60,440 bases of DNA from Caulobacter sp. CCH9-E1. GTDB lineage: Bacteria > Pseudomonadota > Alphaproteobacteria > Caulobacterales > Caulobacteraceae. Below the pieces are notes generated by a model. The model saw only the letters and a program-made list of their open reading frames with translations. It did no database searches and was not told the origin of the DNA. Position numbers and translations under genes: made by a program. Shown here piece after piece: positions 18,020-25,937 of the stretch. Where the stretch lies: the NCBI RefSeq assembly GCF_001556515.1, contig NZ_LSJA01000123.1, positions 1 through 60,440 of the forward strand, in the 5' to 3' direction. The number at the start of each line of letters is the position of its first letter. Positions within the stretch are counted from its first letter, which is position 1.

Positions 18020-18110
18020 CTGACGCCCGCCGCGTCTGACGCGCTGGCCTAGCCAGCATTCCCTAGACCCCACGCCCCTCGGCGGCCGCCCTGAACGGCG
18101 GCCGCCGAGA
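18020..18110 (+). promoter_or_regulatory. Structured leader of terC
   Basis: Three hairpins in tandem: GCGTC/GACGC near 18031, CTGGC/GCCAG near 18042-18054, and a perfect 13-bp stem CTCGGCGGCCGCC (18078-18090) with GGCGGCCGCCGAG (18097-18109) closing a 6-nt loop. The last ends just before the GGAG ribosome site (18113-18116). TerC genes in other bacteria are often under a yybP-ykoY manganese riboswitch. I do not see that consensus, so this is a candidate for a different leader type or a simple attenuator. Confidence 0.45.
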
Positions 18111-18130
18111 CCTGGAGCGCGCTTACGATC

Positions 18131-19111
18131 ATGGACTTTCTGACTCTGCCGGTTATCGGCAAGCCCCTTTGGATGTGGGCCGGCTTCGTGCTGGCCGTCG
18201 TGGCCCTGCTGGCGTTCGATCTCGGCGTCCTGCATCGCAAGACGCGTGAGATCGGCGTCCGCGAAAGCCTGCTGATGTCGGCGATCTATATCGCGCTGGG
18301 CCTGGGCTTTGGCGGTCTGGTCTGGCTGCAGCTGGGAGCGACCTCGGGCGTCGAGTACCTGACGGGTTTCGTGATCGAGAAAAGCCTGGCGATCGACAAT
18401 GTCTTTGTCATCGCCTTGATCTTCGGCTTCTTCGCCATTCCGCCCGCCCTGCAGCACCGGGTGCTGTTCTGGGGCGTGCTGGGCGTGATCGTCATGCGCG
18501 GCGTCATGATCGGCGTCGGCGCGGCGCTGGTCAGCCAGTTCGGCTGGGTCCTCTACATCTTCGCCGTCTTCCTGATCCTGACCGGTTTGAAGATGCTGTT
18601 CTCGAGCGGCAAGCCCATCGATCTCAACGAGAACGCCGCCCTGAAGTTCGTGCGACGGGTCCTGCCGGTGACCGACCGGCTGGAAGGCGAGGCGTTCTTC
18701 GTCAAGGGCGTCGACACGCGCACCGGCAAGGCCGCCCTGCTGGCGACGCCGCTCTTCCTGGCCCTGGTGCTGGTCGAGATCGCCGACCTGATCTTCGCCG
18801 TCGACTCCGTGCCGGCGATCTTCGCCATCACCACCGACCCCTACATCGTCTACACCTCGAACATCATGGCCATCCTCGGCCTGCGCGCCCTCTATTTCGC
18901 GCTCGCCACCGTGCTGCATCGTTTCGCCTACCTCAAGCAGGCGCTCGCCGTGCTGCTGGTCTTCATCGGCGGCAAGATCTTCATCGCCGACCTTCTGGGC
19001 TGGACCAAATTCCCCGCGGGTCTGTCGCTGTCGATCACCTTCGCGATCCTCGCGGCGGGGGTGCTGTGGTCACTCTGGAAGACTCGAAAGAGCGCCTCCT
19101 TCGTCAGATGA
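18131..19111 (+). CDS. TerC-family membrane protein (Alx-like)
   Basis: A 326-residue protein with about 8-9 transmembrane helices. Family motifs are conserved acidic residues inside helices: FDLGVLHRKTREIGVRESL near the N-terminus, VIEKSLAIDNVFVIALIF, and VEIADLIFAVDSVPAIFAIT in the second half. TerC/Alx proteins act in manganese export and in metal loading of exoenzymes, or in tellurite resistance. It is inserted between phoR and the Pho box of pstC on the same strand. It is presumably transcribed from its own promoter with the structured leader described above. Confidence 0.92.
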   Translation: MDFLTLPVIGKPLWMWAGFVLAVVALLAFDLGVLHRKTREIGVRESLLMSAIYIALGLGFGGLVWLQLGATSGVEYLTGFVIEKSLAIDNVFVIALIFGFFAIPPALQHRVLFWGVLGVIVMRGVMIGVGAALVSQFGWVLYIFAVFLILTGLKMLFSSGKPIDLNENAALKFVRRVLPVTDRLEGEAFFVKGVDTRTGKAALLATPLFLALVLVEIADLIFAVDSVPAIFAITTDPYIVYTSNIMAILGLRALYFALATVLHRFAYLKQALAVLLVFIGGKIFIADLLGWTKFPAGLSLSITFAILAAGVLWSLWKTRKSASFVR

Positions 19112-19128
19112 AGCGTGTTAACCGGGCG

Positions 19129-19157
19129 CTGTCGTCAAACTGTCATGTAACTGTCGC
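19129..19157 (+). promoter_or_regulatory. Triple Pho box upstream of pstC
   Basis: Three direct 7-bp repeats with 4-bp spacers, CTGTCGT-caaa-CTGTCAT-gtaa-CTGTCGC, match the PhoB consensus CTGTCAT with 11-bp periodicity. They lie about 96 bp upstream of the pstC ATG. They imply that the pstCAB-phoU-phoB operon is activated by phospho-PhoB, giving positive autoregulation. Confidence 0.92.
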
Positions 19158-19252
19158 ATAAGCACAGCGCCGGCCGGTCATAGATCGGACCCGGGGGAAG
19201 GCCGCGATCCTGCGGAGCCTTCGACACTTCTGGCGCAAGATTAGCTTCACGC

Positions 19253-20686
19253 ATGCTGACCTGGCTTTCGCTCCTTGTCCTGGCGCTGTTCTCCGGCGCG
19301 GCCTTCATGGCCGGCCGCCGTCGCGCCGTGGCCGCCGCCGGAGGCCGCGCCCGCGTCCTCCACTCCCTGCCGGACTACTACGGGACCTACGCGGCCCTGT
19401 GGGCCGGCGTTCCCGCCGCCTTGCTGCTGCTGCTGGGCGTGACGTTCGGCGGCCGCGTCGAGGACGCGATCCTGCAATCGAGCCGTCCGGCCGCCGTCCA
19501 GGCGCTGGAGCCCGACCGCCAGGACGTCTTCTACAGCGACGCCCACGCGATCGCCGCCGGCAAATCGCCGAGCGAGGTCACGTACGAGGGCGAGCTGAAG
19601 GTCGCGCTGGACGCCAAGGTCGCCGAGGCTCGCCGGATCGAAACCGTCCTGAAGGTCGGCGTCCTGGCCGCCGCGGGCGTGCTGGCCCTGGCCGGCTTCC
19701 TGCTGGCCTTCCCGAAGATCTCCGCCGAATTCCGCGCCCGTAATCGGGTCGAGGGCTGGATCGGCGTCCTGCTGATCGGCTGCTCGGTCGCCGCGGTGCT
19801 GACAACCCTGGGCATCGTGCTGTCGCTGGTCTGGGAAAGCTGGCGCTTCTTCCAGAGCGTCAATCCGCTGTCGTTCCTGTTCGGCACCGAGTGGAGCCCG
19901 CAGATCGCCATGCGCGCCGACCAGGTCGCCTCGTCGGGCGCCTTCGGAGCCGTGCCGCTGTTCGCCGGCACCTTCCTGATCATGTTCATCGCCATGCTGG
20001 TGGCCGCGCCCGTCGGCCTCTACTCGGCGATCTATCTGTCGGAATACGCCAGCCGCGGCGTCCGCGGCGTGGTCAAGCCGCTGCTCGAGGTCCTGGCCGG
20101 CGTGCCGACCGTGGTCTACGGCTTCTTCGCCGCCCTGACCGTGGGGCCGCTGTTCCGCGCCGGCTTCAACGCAATCGGCGCGGCCCTGCCGCCGGGGCCG
20201 ATCGCCACCTACCTGATGGAAGTCCAGAACCAGATGGCCCTGGTGGCCGGCGTGGTGATGGGGATCATGCTGATCCCGTTCGTCTCCTCGCTGTCGGACG
20301 ACATCATCAACGCCGTGCCGCAGAGCCTGCGCGACGGCAGCTACGCCATGGGCGCCACCAAGTCGGAGACGGTCAAGAAGGTCGTCCTGCCGGCCGCCCT
20401 GCCGGGCATCATGGCCGCGATGCTGCTGGCCATCTCCCGCGCCGTCGGCGAGACCATGATCGTGACCATGGCCGCCGGCCTGCAGGCCAAGCTGACCGCC
20501 AATCCGCTCGACACGGTGACCACCGTCACCGTCCAGATCGTCACCCTGCTCACCGGCGACCAGGAATTCGACAGCCCCAAGACCCTGTCGGCCTTCGGTC
20601 TCGGCCTCACCCTGTTCGTGGTGACGCTGTGCCTGAACATCATCGCCCTGCGCATCGTCCAGAAGTACCGGGAACAATATGACTGA
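19253..20686 (+). CDS. pstC: Phosphate ABC transporter permease PstC
   Basis: A 477-residue inner-membrane permease. The C-terminal 300 residues carry the permease core, with six helices and the EAA loop (LRDGSYAMGATKSETVKKVVLPAALPGIM). The N-terminal 170 residues add two or more helices (LTWLSLLVLALFSGAAFMAG, LWAGVPAALLLLLGVTF) and a soluble stretch, making it longer than the E. coli protein of about 319 residues. It is the first gene of the operon, pairs with PstA, and is driven by the Pho box upstream. No pstS lies in the window. Confidence 0.95.
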   Translation: MLTWLSLLVLALFSGAAFMAGRRRAVAAAGGRARVLHSLPDYYGTYAALWAGVPAALLLLLGVTFGGRVEDAILQSSRPAAVQALEPDRQDVFYSDAHAIAAGKSPSEVTYEGELKVALDAKVAEARRIETVLKVGVLAAAGVLALAGFLLAFPKISAEFRARNRVEGWIGVLLIGCSVAAVLTTLGIVLSLVWESWRFFQSVNPLSFLFGTEWSPQIAMRADQVASSGAFGAVPLFAGTFLIMFIAMLVAAPVGLYSAIYLSEYASRGVRGVVKPLLEVLAGVPTVVYGFFAALTVGPLFRAGFNAIGAALPPGPIATYLMEVQNQMALVAGVVMGIMLIPFVSSLSDDIINAVPQSLRDGSYAMGATKSETVKKVVLPAALPGIMAAMLLAISRAVGETMIVTMAAGLQAKLTANPLDTVTTVTVQIVTLLTGDQEFDSPKTLSAFGLGLTLFVVTLCLNIIALRIVQKYREQYD

Positions 20687-21974
20687 CGCGACCCTCGGCG
20701 CGGCCGCCCCGCGCTCGGCCTTCTCGGCCGCCGACGACCGTCTGAAGAAGCGTCACCGCGCCGAGCGCCTGTTCAAGGCCCAGGGCGTCGCGGCGATCAT
20801 CATCGCCATGGTGTTCCTGGTGGTGCTGGTGGGCCGGATCGTGGCCCAGGGCTACACGACGTTCGAGACCCACACCTTGAGCGTGCCGGTCTATCTGAAT
20901 CCGGACCGCATCGACACGTCCGACCTCTCGGGCGTGAACTACGACTACATCGTCGCCGAGGCGGTGATGAAGAAGCTGGGCGTGCAGGACGACGACCTGG
21001 GCACGGTCTCGACCAAGGTCCAGGACCTTGTTTCGCGTGACTTCGGCTTTCAGTTGCTGAACAAGCTGAAGGCCGATCAGAGCCTGATCGGCAAGACGAT
21101 CGACGTCTCGGGCCCGCTGAAGGCCGACGCCGATCTCTACTTCAAGGGCGAGCTGAAGCGCTCGACCGCCGAGGGCGACCGCAAGCTCGACAACCAGCAG
21201 CTCGACTGGCTGGACCAGCTCGAAAAGACGGGCGCGATCAAGTCGGGCTTCAACTTCGCCTTCTTCACCAACTCCGACTCGACCGAGCCCGAACAGGCCG
21301 GCGTGCTGGGCGCGGTGGTCGGCTCGGCCATGATGCTGTTCATCACCGCCCTGATCGCGGTGCCGGTCGGGGTGATGGCCGCGGTCTATCTGGAAGAGTT
21401 CGCGCCGAAGAACCGCTGGACCGACGTCATCGAGGTCAACATCAACAACCTCGCGGCCGTGCCGTCGATCGTCTACGGCCTGCTGGGCCTGGCTTTGTTC
21501 ATCAACTGGCTGAACGTGCCGCGGTCCTCCCCGCTGGTCGGCGGTCTGGTGCTGGCCCTGATGGCCCTGCCGACCGTGATCATCGCCACCCGTTCGGCGC
21601 TGAAGGCCGTGCCGCCCTCGATCCGCGAGGCCGCCCTCGGCGTCGGCGCGTCGAAGACCCAGACGGTCTTCCACCACGTGCTGCCGCTGGCCATGCCCGG
21701 CGTGATGACCGGCGCCATCCTGTCGCTGGCCCACGCCCTGGGCGAGACCGCGCCGCTGCTGATGATCGGCATGGTGTCGTTCGTGCCCGGCGTGCCGGAA
21801 GGCTTCACGGGCGCGGCCACCGTCCTGCCGGTCCAGGTGTTCATCTGGGAGAACGCGTCCGAACGCGCCTTCCACGAGCGCACGGCCGCCGCCATCATCG
21901 TCCTTCTCGTCTTCATGATCGTCATGAACGCCGCGGCCGTGATCCTGCGCCGCCGCTTCGAGCGCCGCTGGTAG
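20679..21974 (+). CDS. pstA: Phosphate ABC transporter permease PstA
   Basis: A 431-residue permease overlapping pstC by 8 bp. After an N-terminal helix ([20 protein letters not shown]) comes a periplasmic domain of about 140 residues ([15 protein letters not shown] to the FAFFTNSDS region) matching the DUF3333 extension of alphaproteobacterial PstA. The permease domain then follows, with the EAA loop [27 protein letters not shown]. The extension accounts for the excess over the E. coli length of about 296. It forms the PstCA channel with the PstB ATPase. Confidence 0.95.
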   Translation: MTDATLGAAAPRSAFSAADDRLKKRHRAERLFKAQGVAAIIIAMVFLVVLVGRIVAQGYTTFETHTLSVPVYLNPDRIDTSDLSGVNYDYIVAEAVMKKLGVQDDDLGTVSTKVQDLVSRDFGFQLLNKLKADQSLIGKTIDVSGPLKADADLYFKGELKRSTAEGDRKLDNQQLDWLDQLEKTGAIKSGFNFAFFTNSDSTEPEQAGVLGAVVGSAMMLFITALIAVPVGVMAAVYLEEFAPKNRWTDVIEVNINNLAAVPSIVYGLLGLALFINWLNVPRSSPLVGGLVLALMALPTVIIATRSALKAVPPSIREAALGVGASKTQTVFHHVLPLAMPGVMTGAILSLAHALGETAPLLMIGMVSFVPGVPEGFTGAATVLPVQVFIWENASERAFHERTAAAIIVLLVFMIVMNAAAVILRRRFERRW

Positions 21975-21981
21975 GTTTCAC

Positions 21982-22875
21982 ATGACCCAGATCCTGAACC
22001 CTCTCGCCCAACCTCTCCTGCGCGGACACGCCATGACCGTCCAAAGCCCTGACGACACCGCCGGCACGCCGGTGATCCAGACCGCCGTGCCGGCGGCCAG
22101 CGCCGCCGCTCCGGTCGGCGAGCCCAAGATCAAGGCGCGCGACGTCAAGGTCTTCTACGGCGACAAGCAGGCTCTGTTCGACGTCAACCTGGACATCCCG
22201 GCCAAGTCGGTCACCGCCTTCATCGGCCCGTCGGGCTGCGGCAAGTCGACCTTCCTGCGCTGCATCAACCGCATGAACGACACGATCCCCTCGGCCCGCG
22301 TCGAGGGGGCGATCCTGATCGACGGCGCCGACGTCAACGCCAAGAGCGTCGACCCGGTGGTCCTGCGCTCGCGCGTCGGCATGGTGTTCCAGAAGCCGAA
22401 CCCCTTTCCGAAGACGATCTTCGAGAACGTCGCCTACGGCCCGCGCATCCACGGCCTGGCCACGCGCAAGGACGAGCTGGAAGCCATCGTCGAGAGCAGC
22501 CTGAAGAAGGCCGGCCTCTGGAACGAAGTCGCCGACCGCCTGCACCAGCCGGGCACCGGCCTCTCGGGCGGCCAGCAGCAGCGCCTGGTGATCGCCCGCG
22601 CCATCGCCGTGTCGCCGGAAGTGATCCTGATGGACGAGCCCTGCTCGGCCCTCGACCCGATCGCCACCGCCAAGATCGAGGAGCTGATCGACGAGCTGCG
22701 GACCCAGTTCTGCATCGTCATCGTCACCCACTCGATGGCCCAGGCCGCCCGCGTTTCGCAGCGCACGGCCTTCTTCCACCTCGGCAAGCTGGTCGAGAGC
22801 GGCCCGACCGAGGAGATGTTCACCAATCCTCGCGACAGCCGCACCCAGGACTACATCACCGGCCGCTTCGGCTGA
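21982..22875 (+). CDS. pstB: Phosphate ABC transporter ATP-binding protein PstB
   Basis: A 297-residue ATPase. Walker A is GPSGCGKST, the signature is LSGGQQQRL, Walker B is [13 protein letters not shown], and the H-loop is [12 protein letters not shown]. PstB-specific features include [17 protein letters not shown] and [21 protein letters not shown]. It powers phosphate import and participates in PhoR control. The ATG at 21982 lies 7 bp after pstA. A later ATG (MTVQSPDD, 22033) would remove a 17-residue leader and is a real alternative. Confidence 0.96.
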   Translation: MTQILNPLAQPLLRGHAMTVQSPDDTAGTPVIQTAVPAASAAAPVGEPKIKARDVKVFYGDKQALFDVNLDIPAKSVTAFIGPSGCGKSTFLRCINRMNDTIPSARVEGAILIDGADVNAKSVDPVVLRSRVGMVFQKPNPFPKTIFENVAYGPRIHGLATRKDELEAIVESSLKKAGLWNEVADRLHQPGTGLSGGQQQRLVIARAIAVSPEVILMDEPCSALDPIATAKIEELIDELRTQFCIVIVTHSMAQAARVSQRTAFFHLGKLVESGPTEEMFTNPRDSRTQDYITGRFG

Positions 22876-22897
22876 TCCGGCGGGGAGGGACACCGAC

Positions 22898-23590
22898 ATG
22901 ACCGAACATACCGTCAAATCCTACGGCGAAGAGCTGGCCCACCTGACCGCGGAAGTCACCCGCATGGGCGGCATCGCCGAAAGCCAGGTCGCCGACTGCA
23001 TCGCCGCCATCGCCCGCCGCGACGGCCCGCTGGCCCAGGCCGTGGTCCAGGGCGACGAGCGCCTGGACGCCCTGCAGGCCGAGATCGAGCGCAAGGCCTT
23101 CAAGCTGATCGCCCTGCGCCAGCCGATGGCCGTGGACCTGCGCCACGCCGTCGCCGCCCTGAAGATCTCGATGAGCCTGGAACGCTGCGGCGACATGGCC
23201 AAGAACATCGGCAAGCGCGCTCTGATCCTGAACGACGCCGATCCGATGACCGCCCTGACCCGCTCGATCGAGCGCATGGGCAAGCTGGTGCTCGGCCGTC
23301 TGAAGGACGTGCTGGACGCCTACACCACCTCGGACCTGCAACGCGCCATCGGCGTGTGGAGTCGCGACGAGGAAGTCGACGAGCACTACAACTCGATCTT
23401 CCGCGAGCTGCTGACCTACATGATGGGCGACCCGCGGACGATCAACGCCTGCGCCCACCTGCTGTTCGTGGCCAAGAACCTCGAGCGCATCGGCGATCAC
23501 GCGACCAACATCGCCGAGATCATCCACTTCGAGCTGACCGGCGAGGAACTGACGTCCCAGCGCCCCAAGCTCGACGTCGTTGCGCAATAA
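22898..23590 (+). CDS. phoU: Phosphate signalling protein PhoU
   Basis: A 230-residue, all-helical PhoU with two three-helix bundle repeats. Repeat 1 has VTRMGGIAESQVADCIAAIARRD and repeat 2 has ERIGDHATNIAEIIHFELTGE, the family's metal-binding E/DxxxD signature. It links the Pst transporter to PhoR and represses the regulon when phosphate is high. GGGAGGG lies upstream of the ATG. It is the fourth gene of the operon. Confidence 0.96.
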   Translation: MTEHTVKSYGEELAHLTAEVTRMGGIAESQVADCIAAIARRDGPLAQAVVQGDERLDALQAEIERKAFKLIALRQPMAVDLRHAVAALKISMSLERCGDMAKNIGKRALILNDADPMTALTRSIERMGKLVLGRLKDVLDAYTTSDLQRAIGVWSRDEEVDEHYNSIFRELLTYMMGDPRTINACAHLLFVAKNLERIGDHATNIAEIIHFELTGEELTSQRPKLDVVAQ

Positions 23591-23608
23591 GGCTGGAGGC
23601 GATCAGAA

Positions 23609-24301
23609 GTGACACCCTATGTTCTGGTGGTCGAAGACGAAGACGCCCTGGCCACCCTGCTGCACTATAACCTCGACAAGGAAGGCTACCGCGTCGCGGT
23701 CGCCGGCGACGGCGAGGAAGCCCTGACCCTGGCCAGCGAACGCGCCCCGGACCTCGTTATCCTCGACTGGATGCTGCCCAAGGTGTCCGGCATCGAGGTC
23801 TGCCGCCGCCTGCGCGGCCGCGCCGAAACCCGCAACGTGCCGATCATCATGCTGACGGCGCGCGGCGAGGAAAGCGACCGCATCCGCGGCCTGGACACCG
23901 GCGCCGACGACTACGTGGTCAAGCCGTTCTCGATGGTCGAGCTGACCGCCCGCGTCCGCGCCGTGATGCGCCGCATCCGTCCGGGCCTGGCCGACGATCG
24001 CATCACGGTCGGCGACATCGTGATCGACCGCGTCGCTCACCGCGTGAAGCGGAACGGCAAGGAGATCCACCTGGGCCCGACCGAGTTCCGCCTGCTGGAC
24101 TACCTGATGCAGCATCCGGGCCGGGTGTTCAGTCGCGAGCAGCTGCTGGACGCCGTCTGGGGCTCGGACGTCTATGTCGAGGCCCGCACGGTCGATGTCC
24201 ACATCGGCCGCCTGCGCAAGGCGCTGAACGGCTCGTCCGACGGGGACCCGATCCGCACGGTTCGCTCGGCCGGCTACTCGCTGGACCTCGACGCGGCCTA
24301 G
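23609..24301 (+). CDS. phoB: Phosphate regulon response regulator PhoB
   Basis: A 230-residue OmpR/PhoB-type regulator. The receiver domain (1-120) has VVEDEDAL, phospho-acceptor Asp in LVILDWMLP, MLTARGEE and VVKPFS. The winged-helix DNA-binding domain (130-228) has LGPTEFRLLDYLMQHPGRVFSREQLL and ARTVDVHIGRLRKAL. It binds Pho boxes such as that at 19129-19157. The start is GTG with GGAGG upstream. It is the last gene of the pst operon, 18 bp after phoU. Confidence 0.96.
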   Translation: MTPYVLVVEDEDALATLLHYNLDKEGYRVAVAGDGEEALTLASERAPDLVILDWMLPKVSGIEVCRRLRGRAETRNVPIIMLTARGEESDRIRGLDTGADDYVVKPFSMVELTARVRAVMRRIRPGLADDRITVGDIVIDRVAHRVKRNGKEIHLGPTEFRLLDYLMQHPGRVFSREQLLDAVWGSDVYVEARTVDVHIGRLRKALNGSSDGDPIRTVRSAGYSLDLDAA

Positions 24302-24304
24302 GTC

Positions 24305-25117
24305 TCAAAGACCCAGCCGCTCCAGCAGCTCACGACGGTAGCTGCGGCTGGTCACGACCTCCGCGCCGCTCTCCATCGTCAGCCGCCACGAGCCGTCCGA
24401 CAGGGGCGCGAAAGCGGTGACGCGCGCCAAGTTGACCAGGGCGGAGCGGTGGCAGCGGGCGAAGAGCTTGCCGTCCAGCCGTTCCTCCAGGGCCTGTAGC
24501 GTGCTGCGCAGCAGGCCTTCGCGGTCCGACCAGTGGACGACCACGTAGTTGTCGGCGGCGCCGAACCACTCCACCTCGGCCGCCTCGACCGGGACGCGAC
24601 GCGACCCGCTCATCACGATCAACCGTTCTTCCGGCGGCGACGGCGCCGCGGAGGCGCGGGCCAGGGCCTCCCGCGCCTCGGACAGCGCGATCTCCAGGGC
24701 GCGAGCGCGATCCCGTTCGTCGTTGGCGCGGCGATGATGCGCGGCCGCGAGGCCGACTGCCACGATCGCCGTATACAGCAGCAGGCTGATGGGCATGCGC
24801 GCTAGGGTGCGGACGGCCAGTGTGGCCGGGCTTGGCGCGAACGCCGTGTCGATCATCGCCGAGACCAGCGACTCCAGTGGCACGATCAGCGCGCCGGCCA
24901 GATAGAGCGCCAAGTGGCCGATCGCGCCGCTGCCGTATCGGCGCAGCAGCAGCCAGACGACAGCGGCCGTAGGCAGCCAGGCCGCGTAGACGCCGCCTTG
25001 CCAGACCAGGGAGTCGAGCACGCCGAGCTCCCGATTGTCGTTAGCCGCGAAGCGACGAGCGAACCAGGCCGCGCACAGGGTGGTCGCCAGCCAACTGTAG
25101 GCCGTGAAGGCCAGCAT
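24305..25117 (-). CDS. Membrane-anchored LytTR-domain transcriptional regulator
   Basis: A 270-residue protein. Four hydrophobic segments lie in the N-terminal 135 residues (MLAFTAYSWLATTLCAAW, GVYAAWLPTAAVVWLLL, LALYLAGALIVPLESLVS, ISLLLYTAIVAVGLAAA). A short coiled linker (ERDRARALEIALSEAREALARA) leads to a C-terminal LytTR DNA-binding domain (VEAAEVEWFGAADNYVVVHW, LFARCHRSALVNLARV, TSRSYRRELLERL). There is no receiver domain, so a membrane signal is probably sensed directly. The frame is open to 25246, but a start there would overlap the upstream gene by over 100 bp, so the ATG at 25117 is chosen. It is convergent with phoB with only 3 bp between stops. Confidence 0.85.
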   Translation of the reverse strand: MLAFTAYSWLATTLCAAWFARRFAANDNRELGVLDSLVWQGGVYAAWLPTAAVVWLLLRRYGSGAIGHLALYLAGALIVPLESLVSAMIDTAFAPSPATLAVRTLARMPISLLLYTAIVAVGLAAAHHRRANDERDRARALEIALSEAREALARASAAPSPPEERLIVMSGSRRVPVEAAEVEWFGAADNYVVVHWSDREGLLRSTLQALEERLDGKLFARCHRSALVNLARVTAFAPLSDGSWRLTMESGAEVVTSRSYRRELLERLGL

Positions 25118-25140
25118 CCAGGCTCGAGTTCGGTGGCGGC

Positions 25141-25824
25141 CTAGGCGCTCGCCGCCAGCCGGTCGCGTCTCCGGTCCAGGATCAGGACCGCGATCCAGAT
25201 CACGGCCATCGGTTGGAACAACAAGGTTGGCCAGAGCTGACTCCACGGTGTCGGCAGAAAGGTCAGGAAGTTACCCGAGAACGCGCTGATCACGGCGCCA
25301 TAGGCCGAAAGCATTTTTAAGACGTGCTCGTAGCGCCAGAGAGACGGGCTGAAAGGCCACGCCATCGGCCGCAAGAAACGCCAGAGGTCCCAGAGGCCGT
25401 AGGCGAGGGCCGCGAAGACCAGGGCCAGACTCACCGTCGCCCTATCGCCCGCCCGGCCCTGCGCGACCTGTATGGCGATCCACGCGCCCACCGCCAAGAC
25501 CACAAGGGTGGCGATCCAATCCAGCGGCTTGGCGCGCTGGCGCGGATCGAGGTCCGGGCGCTTGCGCCGCAGGACCCTGACGCCCGAGAGCAGCGTCAGG
25601 GTGGCCGTGGCCGACAGCGCCGCGAAATAGGCGCTGAACCTTAGGGCCGTTATGACCCACGCGGCCGCCAGCAGCACGCTCATCAGCAGGACGAAGATAC
25701 GGCCGGACAGCCGGTGCAGGCGCGATCCCTTGCGACTGAGCAAGGGGATCAGGCCGGCGGCGACCAGCGGGAAGCCCACGGCGACGTGCACGGCGAGGGC
25801 AGGGGTGAAGATGAGCTTGTCCAT
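25141..25824 (-). CDS. Multi-helix membrane protein, DUF2306-like
   Basis: A 227-residue protein with about seven hydrophobic segments. The stretch VHVAVGFPLVAAGLIPLLSRKGSRLHRLSGRIFVLLM, with a His in helix 1 and HRLSGRI before helix 2, resembles DUF2306 and cytochrome-b561-like membrane proteins, which can be haem-binding. It precedes the LytTR gene by 23 bp on the same strand, so the two probably form an operon in which this protein is the signal partner. Function unknown. Confidence 0.7.
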   Translation of the reverse strand: MDKLIFTPALAVHVAVGFPLVAAGLIPLLSRKGSRLHRLSGRIFVLLMSVLLAAAWVITALRFSAYFAALSATATLTLLSGVRVLRRKRPDLDPRQRAKPLDWIATLVVLAVGAWIAIQVAQGRAGDRATVSLALVFAALAYGLWDLWRFLRPMAWPFSPSLWRYEHVLKMLSAYGAVISAFSGNFLTFLPTPWSQLWPTLLFQPMAVIWIAVLILDRRRDRLAASA

Positions 25825-25937
25825 GCCGCCGGCTTAGCCTTGCCTGGCCGACTGGCGAGCCGATTGGGGCGAATGGCGGCGGGCGGGGGCGAGCGACGGC
25901 TTGACCCGGCGGCGCCCGCGCGTCACACCCCGCGCTC

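Noticed and set aside
18020..18130. yybP-ykoY riboswitch upstream of terC
   Set aside because: The conserved GGGGAGUAGC-type segment and its partner are not visible. Only simple stems are. It is kept as an unclassified leader.
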